Source: Atrina japonica (Eukaryota > Mollusca > Bivalvia > Pterioida > Pinnidae). Taken from it: a stretch of DNA of 64,000 nucleotides. How positions within the stretch are numbered: position 1 is the stretch's first letter; each line of letters begins with the position of its first letter. Below are positions 48,097 through 57,419 of this stretch, in pieces. Below the pieces are notes generated by a model. That model ran no database searches. It was given only the letters and a program-made list of their open reading frames with translations, and was not told where the DNA came from. A program made the position numbers and the translations under genes. The stretch covers positions 62,001 through 126,000 of the forward strand of contig BROG01000630.1 in assembly GCA_030159075.1 (NCBI GenBank), read 5' to 3'.

Positions 48097-48271
48097 ATGT
48101 CTACATCCCCTGGTAGATCTACAAAGGGTTTAACTAAATCATCAGATCTATCTTACAGCTAGCGTAATTCTTAGGAATGAACTTATTTCAATTTAGTTCT
48201 CCTATTTCTAAGAATCTCTCATCCATTTCTATCTCTGTATCTGACTCTAATTCAGATTTTTCAATTTTTTC
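48097..48271 (-). pseudogene. Gypsy polyprotein, RNase H-integrase linker
   Basis: Gypsy sequence resumes at the right TSD of the hAT-like element. The - strand encodes an acidic, Ser/Glu-rich linker (ESDTEIEMDERF) that connects the RNase H end with the integrase zinc finger. It has no catalytic motif. Confidence 0.5.
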
Positions 48272-48428
48272 TTGACTATCTGGTATTCTTGACTATCTGG
48301 TATTCCTGGCTATCTGGTATTCTTGACTATCTGGTATTCTTGACTATCTGGTATTCCTGACTAACTGGTATTCCTGACTATCTGGTATTCTTGACTATCT
48401 GGTATTCCTGACTATCTGGTATTCTTGA
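48272..48428. repeat. 17-bp minisatellite inside Gypsy coding sequence
   Basis: About nine copies of TTGACTATCTGGTATTC with C/T variants. The unit length is not a multiple of three, so expansion rotated the reading frame. Confidence 0.93.
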
Positions 48429-48515
48429 CAATACTTCAGCACAACAGTTAACTCTACCTTTTATATACTCAATCTTACAGTTGAGAGCCCATAAAAACCA
48501 TACTGCCTGATGTTA
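48429..48515 (-). pseudogene. Gypsy RNase H, C-terminal scrap
   Basis: The - strand reads FLWALNCKIEYIKGRVN then AEVLSRIPD, matching the IEYIKG-x-N-x-ADALSR ending of Ty3/Gypsy RNase H. Most of the RNase H domain between it and the RT is deleted. Confidence 0.8.
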
Positions 48516-48836
48516 TCAAACACTATTTGAAAGATGTTTATTCTGAGTCTTTTGAAATATTAATATTAAGTCAACCAAGTAAGCAGTGGCAAAGTTCGCA
48601 CATTCTTGTAATACTATATTCATAAGTTCTTGGAAGACAGCAGGAGCATTATTTAACCCAAAAGGCATCACATTAAATTGAAATAACACTTCGTGACAAG
48701 TAAATGCTGTTTTCTCTTTACTACGTTCATCCATTTGTACTTGCCAATACCCACTCTTAAGATCTAAACTTGTAAAATGATTTGCTTTTCCTAACCTAGC
48801 TAAGATGTCATCAATCAATGGTAAGGGAAAAGATAT
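48516..48836 (-). pseudogene. Gypsy reverse transcriptase, palm
   Basis: The frame has LPLIDDILARLGKANHFTS, SLDLKSGYWQVQMDE (first catalytic Asp in LDLKSGY), FGLNNAPAVFQELM, and AYLVDLILIF, where the YLDD box has become YLVD. The RT would copy the retroelement RNA in its particle. The changed second Asp pair shows it is dead. Confidence 0.88.
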
Positions 48837-49296
48837 GGAAAAACACCTGCTTTGTTTACAACATGGGCGCAGACATTTTGGACACCCAAAGTTGTGCGGA
48901 GGGTAAAATGATCCCAGAGATCTGATTGGTCATTAAATGAAAAAATTAGTTTTGCCATTAATAAGTGAAATTAAGGTGATAAAAAAGATACATGAATATT
49001 GGTAGTACTTTGGAAATTATAGGGTTGACGGGTTGAAAATTGAAAGGGAGGGGTCATATGAGAATAGATATTTTCCTTTGGTGCGGAATACTACGAGTTG
49101 TAAACAAGTGAAAATTTGAAGTAGAAATGCAACGGCAACCTATACTTTTGATTGCATATTTTGTTATCAAAAATATTTATCTTTCAGCACAGGGTACTTA
49201 TTTGACCCAGATTTAATAAACATGGGAGTGACAGTGACCTGAAGTTTTGTAAATTAGCATTGAGGCCTATGGGAAAATATTTGGTGGTGTCTGTCC
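48837..49296. mobile_element. 460-bp non-autonomous element inside Gypsy RT
   Basis: ATAT flanks both sides (48833-48836, 49297-49300). The ends are GGAAAAACACC and, reversed, GGACAGACACC. Removing the insert with one ATAT brings the two RT parts into a single uninterrupted frame across LNKIVKP and FPLPLIDD. It has no gene of its own. The family is unknown. Confidence 0.8.
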
Positions 49297-49698
49297 ATAT
49301 AGGTTTCACTATCTTATTTAAAGATCTAAAGTCCACACACATTCTTTTTAGATCTGTCCTTCTTACCAACTAATGGAAAAGACCACATTGACCTTAACCT
49401 TTCTATAATACCTGCATCTAACATTTCGTCTACTGCCTTGTCAATTACTTGTCTTTTGTTAAGGGGCGTTCTATACGGTCTATTTCTGATTGGTGGATGG
49501 TCTCCTGTATCTATTTTCATTTTCACTGTACTTGTATGCCCTAATTCTGCATCGGTTTTCGCAAAGATATCTTTGTTTTCTTGCAACAAACTAAAAATAC
49601 TACTGTTATACTCTGAAGGTGCATCAATATCTTTAAAAGAATCTATATCTCCTACCGTATTTTCTGGACTTAAGGTTGTTGATTCTATTTGTATCTTA
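49297..49698 (-). pseudogene. Gypsy reverse transcriptase, N-terminal part
   Basis: The frame has DIFAKTDAELGHTSTVKMKI, NRPYRTPLNKRQVIDKAVDE, ML-DAGIIERL-S-WSFPLVGKKD and CVDFRSLNKIVKP, all standard blocks before the RT palm in Ty3/Gypsy elements. A frameshift at about 49345 separates KKDRSKK from RMCVDFRSLN. It is continued by 48516-48836 after the short element and preceded by the protease after the PLE insertion. Confidence 0.85.
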
Positions 49699-50465
49699 TA
49701 AACTGCTGAATCAAAAGAAGAAAAAGTTAGCGGTGTCCTTTGATTTGACATTTAGATATATCGACGACGTTTTGTCAATTAATAATGACAATTTTCATAC
49801 ATATGTCAATGCGATATATCCCAGCGAACTAGAAATTAAAGATACAACAGAATCAAGTACACACGCTTCATACTTAGACATTTTACTTAATATCAACACA
49901 GACGGGAAATTAGCAACCAAGCTATACGATAAACGCGACGATTTCGGCTTTCCCATCGTAAATTTTCCACATTTAAGTAGTAATATCCATCACTCACCTG
50001 CATATGGAGTTTATATTTCACAAATGATCCGATATGCCAGGGCGTGCACAACATATGAAGATTTCATATACAGAGGTAAACTACTCACTGACAAATTATT
50101 GACACAGGGATATCGAAAACCGCGTTTAATGTCAACGTTCCGCAAATTTTATGGTCGGTATGGTAGTCTTGTTTGCGACTACTCTCTGTTTCACTAAGTG
50201 AAATGTTGAGTTGCCTTTTCGTTGGCGGTTGTTGAGACGTCTGTACCAATTGTGACGAGGATACACTCCTCACGTGTTTCATTGGACTTGACTGTGGACT
50301 CACGGCGGGTGTGACCGGTCGACAGGGGATGCTTACTCCTCCATGGCACCTGATCCCACCTCTTGGTTTCCAGAGGTCCGTGTTTGTCCATTTTTACCGG
50401 ATTTGTATCTATGTCCTGGACATCCTATTGATTTATACTTTGGTATCTGAGATTTTTATATATCT
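49699..50465 (+). mobile_element. PLE family A copy, best preserved 3' half
   Basis: A 5'-truncated insertion on the strand opposite to Gypsy. An open RT frame runs 49699-50197 (about 166 codons), with LAVSFDLTFRYIDDVLSIN (catalytic YIDD), SELEIKDTTESSTHASYLD, TKLYDKRDDFGFPIVNFP, AYGVYISQMIRYARAC and FRKFYGRYGSLVCDYS, then a stop. A 260-base tail follows, ending TTTGGTATCTGAGATTTTT. No GIY-YIG or other endonuclease follows the RT. The RT is similar to Penelope-like elements, but this assignment is tentative and was not confirmed by a search. This copy serves as reference for the other tails. Confidence 0.85.
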
Positions 50466-50469
50466 ATTT

Positions 50470-50895
50470 ATAAAGCTCTAACCTCTCTATTATTTGACCT
50501 ATAAAATTTGTTTGTTTGATTGACAACTAATAAAACAACTAATAAAAAAAACACCCATCAATGATACTTGATATTTCAAAATTTTCTGTATTTTTCCTAT
50601 TAAATGCCCTATTTGTTTTAACAAAACATATTGTTTTAGTTTGTGGTCTTAATGTTGTTGCTTTTTACACTACAATAGATGACATGTGGGTGTCATCTTC
50701 AAATTTGACCTAGGTTCTCCCTATTCTCAAACGAACTAGGTCAAAGTATAACCTTACTCCGTTTTGTCTCAACAATTCCTACCAAGGATAAAGTTCCTGT
50801 TCAAATTATCTGTGACATAAAACTTTCTCATCGTAAATTTAATATTTACTGCACCTATAACCTTGAGTGACTGACCATTCACTCCCTGAAATTTG
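50470..50895. other. Gypsy protease-RT linker
   Basis: AT-rich sequence between the inserted PLE and the protease. It should belong to the Gypsy polyprotein, but I can read no conserved block and it is broken by stops. Confidence 0.4.
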
Positions 50896-51070
50896 GTTTT
50901 TCACTAATAACCCTAACCTTGATTGGAAGATTTTGGAAGCACTTTTTACTAATTAATGAAACTTCTGCTTCTGTATCTACTAAAGTTCTAAACTTTTGTT
51001 TTTGTATCCAAAGTACACAAGAACTAGGATTTCCTGCCAAATGAATTTCATAATTTTGATCTAATTTATC
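50895..51070 (-). pseudogene. Gypsy aspartic protease
   Basis: The - strand reads SCVLWIQKQKFRTLVDTEAE then VSLIS. DTEAEVSLI corresponds to the DTGAEVSLI active site, with the invariant Gly replaced by Glu. The protease would mature Gag and Pol; this one is inactive. Confidence 0.8.
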
Positions 51071-51194
51071 ACTTAATATATTTATTCTACTTTTTCCTAA
51101 TTTACTACTACCACTCTCCCTACTGGCTTCCTTATAAAGAGAGCTTACTAGTTTCCCTGTCCCTATATCGAGACCATTGTTGTCCTAATTGTTG

Positions 51195-51760
51195 GGTGGG
51201 GTTTTCTGAATTTTGTTCACTTGTTGCAGGCGGTGCAGGGAGCGCCAGTTACCTATTTGACTGAGGTGTTGTGTAATTTTGCATAGGTGGCACCGGAAGT
51301 GCTAAAATTTGATTGTTTGGCTGAGCATGCTGGTATTCAAATTGTTGAGATCGAGGGTTGACGTTTTGTCTATTTTGATAGTTATTTTTGTAATTTGCTC
51401 TATCCCTGCTACGATTAGATGGTGGCCCCTGATTATATTGCCAATAAGGCACCCAATTTTGAGGGTTGGTTTTATGCTTGGGGCAATTTCTTTTTAGGTG
51501 ACCAATCATGTGACATATTCTGCCCAATCTGGTACTGATTGTTGATTGTGTCTATCTTGACTTACTTGACTATATCTGTGTGTTTGATATTTCTTATTCT
51601 CTTTAAACTTAACATGTTTTTTTTTACTAATTCGTGATATTTGTGGGCTATCGTAATTGTCACTATCATCACTGTCACTATCGTCAATGTCAGATTCGTC
51701 CGCGGCATTTACGTCTATATTTTGGGGACAACATTTCGTATTACATAGTTTTACATAATT
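51195..51760 (-). pseudogene. Gypsy gag, nucleocapsid region
   Basis: It includes an acidic Asp/Ser run (DESDIDDSDSDDSD) at about 51655-51700, a basic segment, and a CCHC zinc knuckle near 51480-51520 reading CHMIGHLKRNC, in which the first Cys is lost. An Asn/Gln/Pro-rich C-terminus follows (NYKNNYQNRQNVNPRSQQ). The zinc knuckle normally packages the element RNA. Confidence 0.75.
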
Positions 51761-51779
51761 TATTTCTTAAATGATCAAC

Positions 51780-52310
51780 TTCCATTGGCTGGATATCTCT
51801 ATCATCTTTCTCTGTGTTTAATCTGAATACATTTTGCGAAATTTCTAAAGTTAATGAAATTTGATCCCTGATATTTTGCTCACATTTAACTACTTTGACA
51901 GCAGCGTCTAAAGTTGCTGGTTCTTACCTAATTAATTTTAGTTTTAGATAGTCAAATGTGACACCCTTACAAAAATATCTATCAACTGTTGTTCAATTAA
52001 GTCTTTCGTGTTTTTGTTATTTCTTTGTTCTGATGTATAGACATCTCCAGATGCCTGAATCAATCTTTCCTCAAACATTTGTACAGATTCATCTGTTTTC
52101 TGTTTTAAATTTCGTAATTTTGCCAATGCCTGCCTCCTATTTGTAATTTCCCCAAACTTATCCTTTAGTAATTTCTTGAGGTCCCCCCATCTTGGTACAT
52201 TTTCATTATTTTCTTGTTCTATCAAATATCTCATAATAAACTTTGCTACTGCCCCTGAACATGTCACTAAGGCTACACTTGGCATTCTCTACAGTTAGCT
52301 CTACTGAGTA
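51780..52310 (-). pseudogene. Gypsy gag, capsid region (5'-truncated)
   Basis: The frame gives KFIMRYLIEQENNENVPRWG, LKKLLKDKFGEITNR and LRNLKQKTDESVQMFEERL. W-x-x-L-K-x-x-L-x-x-K-F and the Q-x-x-x-E-S-V-x-x-F blocks are typical of retrotransposon capsid C-terminal domains. A stop and frameshift occur near 51945. The gag N-terminus is missing and the sequence changes to a PLE tail at about 52370. Confidence 0.8.
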
Positions 52311-52369
52311 AAATTGAAGAAGTACCGATCAATAATCAAAAACTCAAGTCTATTATAGATGTGAATTAG

Positions 52370-52805
52370 ATGTGCAAATGGTCTCAACATGTAGAACAAT
52401 TATGAATCCCAAACGGGGTAAGACCAGGTGTCCGGAAGGAGTCAGCATCTTATGCTGGCATTCCACACTCGTCGCAAATGTTCCATGGAAACCGTTTTAG
52501 TTCGATGAACGGATCAAATTCGGTAAAAAGGTCAAGTTTGGTGATGAGGTCAAGTTCGGTGAAAAGCATGATTGGTGAAACGGAGTCACTGTCTGTGGCC
52601 TTGATCCAGAATACTATTTAATATCTCTGAGAGGGGACTTCATAATGTTTAACAAGATCCTAAAAAAATTCTTAAACGACGACTCCAAGCGTTCAACAAC
52701 GTAACCTTGTGTGAGTAGTTTATTCGCTAGTCGTTTAGCTCTCAGAATAAAACATTCATAAGAAGAGCATGCCCTGGCATAACGTATAAGTTGTGAAATG
52801 AAAAC
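52370..52805 (-). pseudogene. PLE family B, RT end plus 3' tail
   Basis: On the - strand, 52805-52680 reads RT-like blocks equivalent to FISQLIRYARAC, then LLTQGYVVERL, and the tail down to 52370 carries CATGGAACATTTGCGACG and GGACACCTGGTCTTACCCCG. It parallels family A with lower identity. Frameshifts are present. Confidence 0.75.
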
Positions 52806-52814
52806 AAACAGTTA

Positions 52815-53160
52815 GCATCTCGTTTCAATTTTACTTACAGGTATATCGACGATGTTCTGCCATAAATAATTCAGAATTTCAGAATTACCTCGGCCAGATA
52901 TGTCCTGTAGAGCTAGAGATCAATGAGACGACAGAGAGCAACACATCTGCTTCTTACCTATATTTACTCCTGTCGACCATCTTTTCCAATCTTGGAAGGA
53001 TTTCGGCTATACTTTTAGAGATATTATTTGGCCTTGTATAATACCACTTTCTCTTTAGAAAATACACATACTTTTTAAATTGGAGCTCAACTGATGAAGT
53101 ATAATTGCCAGAAACGATATCGTCTTGGTATTATGTTTATAATATTTAAAAAGAAAAGTT
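52815..53160 (+). pseudogene. PLE family B, RT fragment and terminal region
   Basis: Next to the previous copy but on the opposite strand. The RT part (52835-52980) gives blocks like PVELEINETTESN and SASYL, then an internal deletion leads into GGATTTCGGCTATACTTTTAG and the hammerhead-like segment at 53071-53153. Head-to-head placement suggests two insertions or an inversion. Confidence 0.65.
53071..53153 (+). ncRNA. Type I hammerhead-like self-cleaving ribozyme candidate
   Basis: The core CTGATGA is at 53091-53097 and GAAA at 53111-53114. Stem III is ACG/CGT with an ATAT loop (53114-53123) and is followed by C at 53124, the predicted cleavage base. Stem I pairs AA-C next to the core and closes with a perfect 10-bp helix, CTTTTTAAAT (53071-53080) with ATTTAAAAAG (53144-53153). 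Stem II is weak and has an A-A mismatch at its base, so activity may be reduced. Hammerheads of this minimal type are known in terminal repeats of Penelope-like elements. Confidence 0.6.
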
Positions 53161-53199
53161 TTACAAATTATGGTCAAAATTAATAGAGTACTGAGGACA

Positions 53200-54535
53200 G
53201 TAAAATCGATCCTTGTAACCCACTAAGAATCAATAGAACAGCTATGATCGTATAGTTTTTATTTTACACCAAGTGAGACTTCAATAACATATCTTTAAGT
53301 ATCAGGAGTTAAAAATGGCGGTCTCTATCTCAATGCTGGTCTTTCTTGCTTTCTAAAAACCTGGTGCTTATATACGAAAGTCAATTCCGAACAACGTAGA
53401 ACACCAGAATTCTAGAAGTTTCTCTCGCATTCTGATCAACAAAGAGCCTGAGGAATACTGGCGCTGTCCATATCAAAATATGTCACAGTTACACCTTCCG
53501 TAGCCTTTTTACATTATCAAAACTAGTGCAATTTTAGTACATTATATTATTTAACATTACAATCAAAACTTGTTTACCAAGGATGACGATGACAGATATA
53601 AAGGATATTTGACAATTGTTTTGAATAACATGTTAATTACATCGATTGAGGAGGGAGAATACATATATAACACGAGAGCGTAGCACGAGTGTTAAATATG
53701 TATTCTCCTGCCTCACGAGAAAACTTTGAGGCTTTGATTGAAATACATCACTTGACTGCGACTATGAATTTGAAGTTTCTGAAAAGTGTAATTTATTGTG
53801 TAGATTAAGTTTAAGTATCATTCATATACTTTCTATAATGTTGAGGCCTGGTGAGTTGGTAGGTTACGACAGAATCTGAAGTTGGCTTTCCTTTTTCCAT
53901 TGAGAGCTGACACTTTGAGCGACATAATATATGGGGCAGATCCCGATCCGTTATTAAGATCTAGGGGCAATATCTGAAATCCTACGCCACAACCAGCCAT
54001 AAAAATCACCAAGATCCTAAATATAATCCCTTTAATAAATATTACATTGAACATGCAGTTACACTGGTCCCTTTATGAGAAATATGTCTGAAAGATCATG
54101 CCAAAGTTACACATGGACAGCAAACTCGCTTCGAAGTTCGCCCAATTCGATGTTCATTTTCTGTACTGTAACTCCAGTGTCATTGATTTTTTTCAAAATC
54201 TTTCGAACTGTTGACGTAGATAGTGGATACATTAAACATTTCCACTGCCTTTTGACCACATAAACACACTCCATCTAAACATAATATCGTCTGCTTTTTA
54301 GTTGAGACAGAACAAGTACGTGCGGAGTCATTTTGTTTAGCTTCGATACGGCGCTATAAATAGCTCATGATACGTTGATACGTCATATCTACAGTATGTG
54401 TTCAAATGTTTCTACCACGGCATCACCATTTATTGGCATTTGCTAGCAAATGTGATCAGGTTATCATCAAACAATGAATTGACAATTATCATTACATTTT
54501 AGATGGGATTAATTAATCGGATTTTCATTAGTGGC
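53200..54535. other. No recognised gene
   Basis: Mixed-composition sequence. Open frames at 53833-54054 (-) and 54075-54263 (+) show no domain I can name, and no splice context was convincing. Confidence 0.4.
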
Positions 54536-54540
54536 CTGGC

Positions 54541-54615
54541 ACTGTATTTTGATTGGCTTAAAGAAAAATATCACAGTTTACATTGATATTTTCATTAAGC
54601 CAATCAAAATACAGT
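54541..54615. repeat. 32-bp hairpin
   Basis: Arms ACTGTATTTTGATTGGCTTA (54541 on) and its reverse complement (ending 54615) extend to about 32 bases with two or three mismatches around a 10-base loop. A miniature inverted-repeat element is possible. Confidence 0.75.
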
Positions 54616-54789
54616 AAAATCAATGAAAAATAACAGTGAAAAATAAAGCTCATATTTAATTGCTAAATTTAATAAAAAATGTATTAAATCTTAGTATTCA
54701 TCTATAGGATGATAAAGAGACAAATACATATATACAAACCTAGTGACCCTTGGACAAAATCGCTTGCACAGTGAGTACTATCGAAGCAG

Positions 54790-55400
54790 TATTAACATCT
54801 ACTATATGAATAGGGCGGACTTAAGGAGCAAACCTTCGTCTACCAAACAGCATTTCATTTCAAATGTAAAACATTATAAAATCACAACGGCCTACTCAAG
54901 AAGCAGAATTCAAAAGAATTGTTGGAACATTTAAAATCTCCAAATTTCAAACACATTACAAGCATCAAGTCTTTTTATTTTTAGACCCTTTACAAAACAA
55001 TTCCTCATCAAAAAACAGATTAACATCTATTATACAAAACTTTTTTATATACAAAAATGGAAATCGCAGATATAAATATTTGCAGTTAGGTCATGAAGAA
55101 CCTTATTTTGTCAAGGAACACTCTGATTCCAATAACAAGTACACTGAAGACGATATTATCAAGATGCTAGGGTTACTAGTAGACAACATCTTCGTGGTTT
55201 TTGCGGGAAAAGTTTCCCAGCAGATTGTCGGCATTCCAATGGGTACCAATTGTGCACCTCTCTTGGCTGACATCTTTTTGTATTCATATGAAGCGGAATT
55301 TATACAGTCTCTGCTCTCCAAAGGAAACAAACAGTTAGCATCTGGGATTCGCAATTGTTCTTCATGCTGAGACCATTTGCACATCTAATTAACATCGTGT
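54790..55400 (+). pseudogene. PLE family B, RT N-terminal half with tail
   Basis: An upstream segment (about 54800-55080, frameshifted) gives blocks matching LLENL-SPNFKH, SIKSF-FSTLYTTIPH and YKYL. The frame 55080-55370 gives YFVKEHSDSNNKYTEDDII, DNIFVVFAGKVSQQ, GIPMGTNCAPLLADIFLYSY (RT block with the conserved GIPMG) and FIQSLLSKGNKQL. The sequence then jumps to the family B tail GGGATTCGCAATTGTTCTTC. The catalytic YIDD is deleted. Amino-acid identity to family A is substantial but clearly lower than among A copies. Confidence 0.8.
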
Positions 55401-55639
55401 TATAATGGACTTGAGTTTTGATTATTGATTGGTACTTCTTCAGTTTTACTTTAAACACCTAAGAAAATGAAGCAACTACTGGGACCTTCACTGTGCTTTG
55501 TTTAAATTATTATTATAAGATTGATATACAATAACTAATAAGAGATATACAATGGCATAAAGATATTAGATTCCTTTATTCCTTTAGATTTATTTTGCGC
55601 AAATTGTTTGAAAATCTCAGGTTTGGAACTTTTTTCAAT

Positions 55640-55885
55640 TGCAAATGATTAACTCAGCCTTACTATTTATATATGAATACCACACTGGACCACACTATTT
55701 TCACAAAACATATAAGAATATAAGATTTGCTATGCCAGTGTATAGTTGTTATTTGTTGTACATCAAAAACAAGTAGTTAAAGTAAAACAAATCGAAATAT
55801 AATAAATATATGATCAAATAAATATATAAAATTAAAAAATGGAAATATTTTCGTAAACACAGTTTATGCCCCTTTAACAGTTGTT
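55640..55885 (+). repeat. Dispersed repeat R4, copy 4
   Basis: It shares ACTCAGCCTTACT, TATATGAATACCACACTGG, ACATATAAGAATATAAG, GTTGTACATCAA and AAACACAGTTTATGCCCCTTT with copies 1-3. A TATA-rich insertion lies near 55795-55830. Confidence 0.7.
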
Positions 55886-55889
55886 TAAT

Positions 55890-56390
55890 TTATAATATTA
55901 TATATCTTAGATTACAAAGTGCATTATTATAAAAATTCTTATATTAGTGAAAATCATAGTTATGACTGTTTTAGATGTATCTTTGCAAAGATTCAAATAA
56001 TTGTTTCAGCTGAAAGAAATATTCATAATGAAAAAATTACATTCAGTGAAAAAGTACATGTACCTATTATCATATTTGTAATATCAACAAAACTGATGTA
56101 TAATACGTAGGATCAAAATATATAAGCGGAAAAGAGAAAGTGTGTATACTTAAAAGTTCAATAAAAGCAAAAAAAGTATTCTTTGATCACTGTTTATTCT
56201 TAAAGACATAGTTTAATATACTAAACGCGTGTTTGAATACTCAATTTGTTAAATATCGCGTTCGATTCGCCTTGATGGCCACAGCACGCTTTTCTTGAGT
56301 TTCGAGCCTAAGTGACACGTGGTTAGTCATCCATTAGAATTTCTTCTTTTCATTGACAGTATTCAATGTATTGAAAAAGAAAAACATTGG
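55890..56390. other. No recognised gene
   Basis: AT-rich sequence upstream of the Tc1 transposase. It should include the left end of that element, but I could not match inverted repeats on the two sides. Confidence 0.45.
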
Positions 56391-56397
56391 TTTTAGA

Positions 56398-57410
56398 TAT
56401 GCCTCGCATGATTGAAAGTGATCGTTTGCGTGCTATTGGGATGCTGGAATCCGGGATGTCTCAAAGCAATGTGACAAGGCAGTTTGGAGTTCACATTGAT
56501 ATTATAAATGCTTTATTGAGACGATAACAGCAAACTGGCACCGTTCGGGACCGCCCACGATCAAGACGCCCGCGTGTGACGTCACGTCGGCAAGATACGT
56601 ATATACGGACGTCACATTTGAGTAATCGATTCCAATCGGCTTCTGCGACCGCTAAAAGAATCCCTGGGCATCGACGAATAAATCCTCGTACCGTAAGGAA
56701 CAGATTGCGAGAGGCCAACATCCGTCCTCGACGTCTTGCACTCCATCCTGTTCTGCTCTGCAGTCACCGTCTTGAAAGGTTAGCGTGGTGTAGGAGGCAT
56801 CGTCGTTTCAATTACAGAGATTGGGTAGAAGTTTTGTTTACGAGCAAGTAGAGATTTCATCTCGACAGCAGTGACAGTCGTGTTCATCGTCATGCCAAAA
56901 ACGTTACATTGACGCCTGTTTTATTCAGCGCCGCCAATTCGGCAGAGGGAGCGTTATGGTCTGGAGTGGAATTACAACACATGGAAGGACCCCTTTGGTG
57001 ATAGTGGATAGCAATTTAAACGGCGTAGGCTACCGTGACGAGATTTTACGTCAGAACGTCATTCCATTCATTCACAACAACCAGCGTAACGTCATTCTGC
57101 AGCAGGACAACGCACTACCGCACACCGGACGCATTTTTAGTGACTATCTAAAGCAGCAAAACATGAATGTGCTACCTGACCAGCGATGTCACCGGATTTA
57201 TCACGTATAGAACATGTTTTGGATGAAATGGAACGACGTCTACGTCAAGTGCCAAATCCCTCCTAATGCTAGGTTGGATGCTTTGCGTCGTTATTTATTG
57301 TGCATATGGCGGAACATTCCCAGGCATTTCTGCATAACCGGATTCGTTCAGTGCCCTCGTAGGTGTGAAGAATGTAATGGTGTAAATGGCGGCCATACAC
57401 GTTATTAAAG
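56398..57410 (+). pseudogene. Tc1/mariner transposase, broken
   Basis: An ATG at 56398 starts MPRMIESDRLRAIGMLESGM, then SQSNVTRQFGV (helix-turn-helix). A stop follows at about 56524, then RINPRTVRNRLREANIRPRR (second helix-turn-helix). A further break lies before SRFHLDSSDSRV, and then come GSVMVWSGI-THGRTPLV, VILQQDNALPHT (second catalytic Asp) and an IEHV-DEMERRLR block (third acidic residue, PIEHVWDE-type). Transposases of this kind cut and paste at TA. Three or more frame breaks and stops make it inactive. Length would be about 335 residues, normal for the family. Flanking inverted repeats were not recognised. Confidence 0.85.
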
Positions 57411-57419
57411 TTGTGAACA

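Larger units (their letters stand above)
42500..52310 (-). mobile_element. Ty3/Gypsy retrotransposon, dead, with nested insertions
   Basis: On the - strand the order is gag capsid, gag nucleocapsid, protease, reverse transcriptase, RNase H remnant and integrase, the Ty3/Gypsy order. It is interrupted by a PLE copy (49699-50465), a 460-bp short element (48837-49296) and a hAT-like transposon (43789-48090). Frameshifts and lost catalytic residues occur in every enzyme. Long terminal repeats were not found at either side; the 5' part of gag is missing at about 52310. Confidence 0.85.

Noticed and set aside
53833..54054. A 73-codon frame on the - strand as a gene
   Set aside because: No domain, no splice context and no composition difference from the surrounding non-coding sequence.
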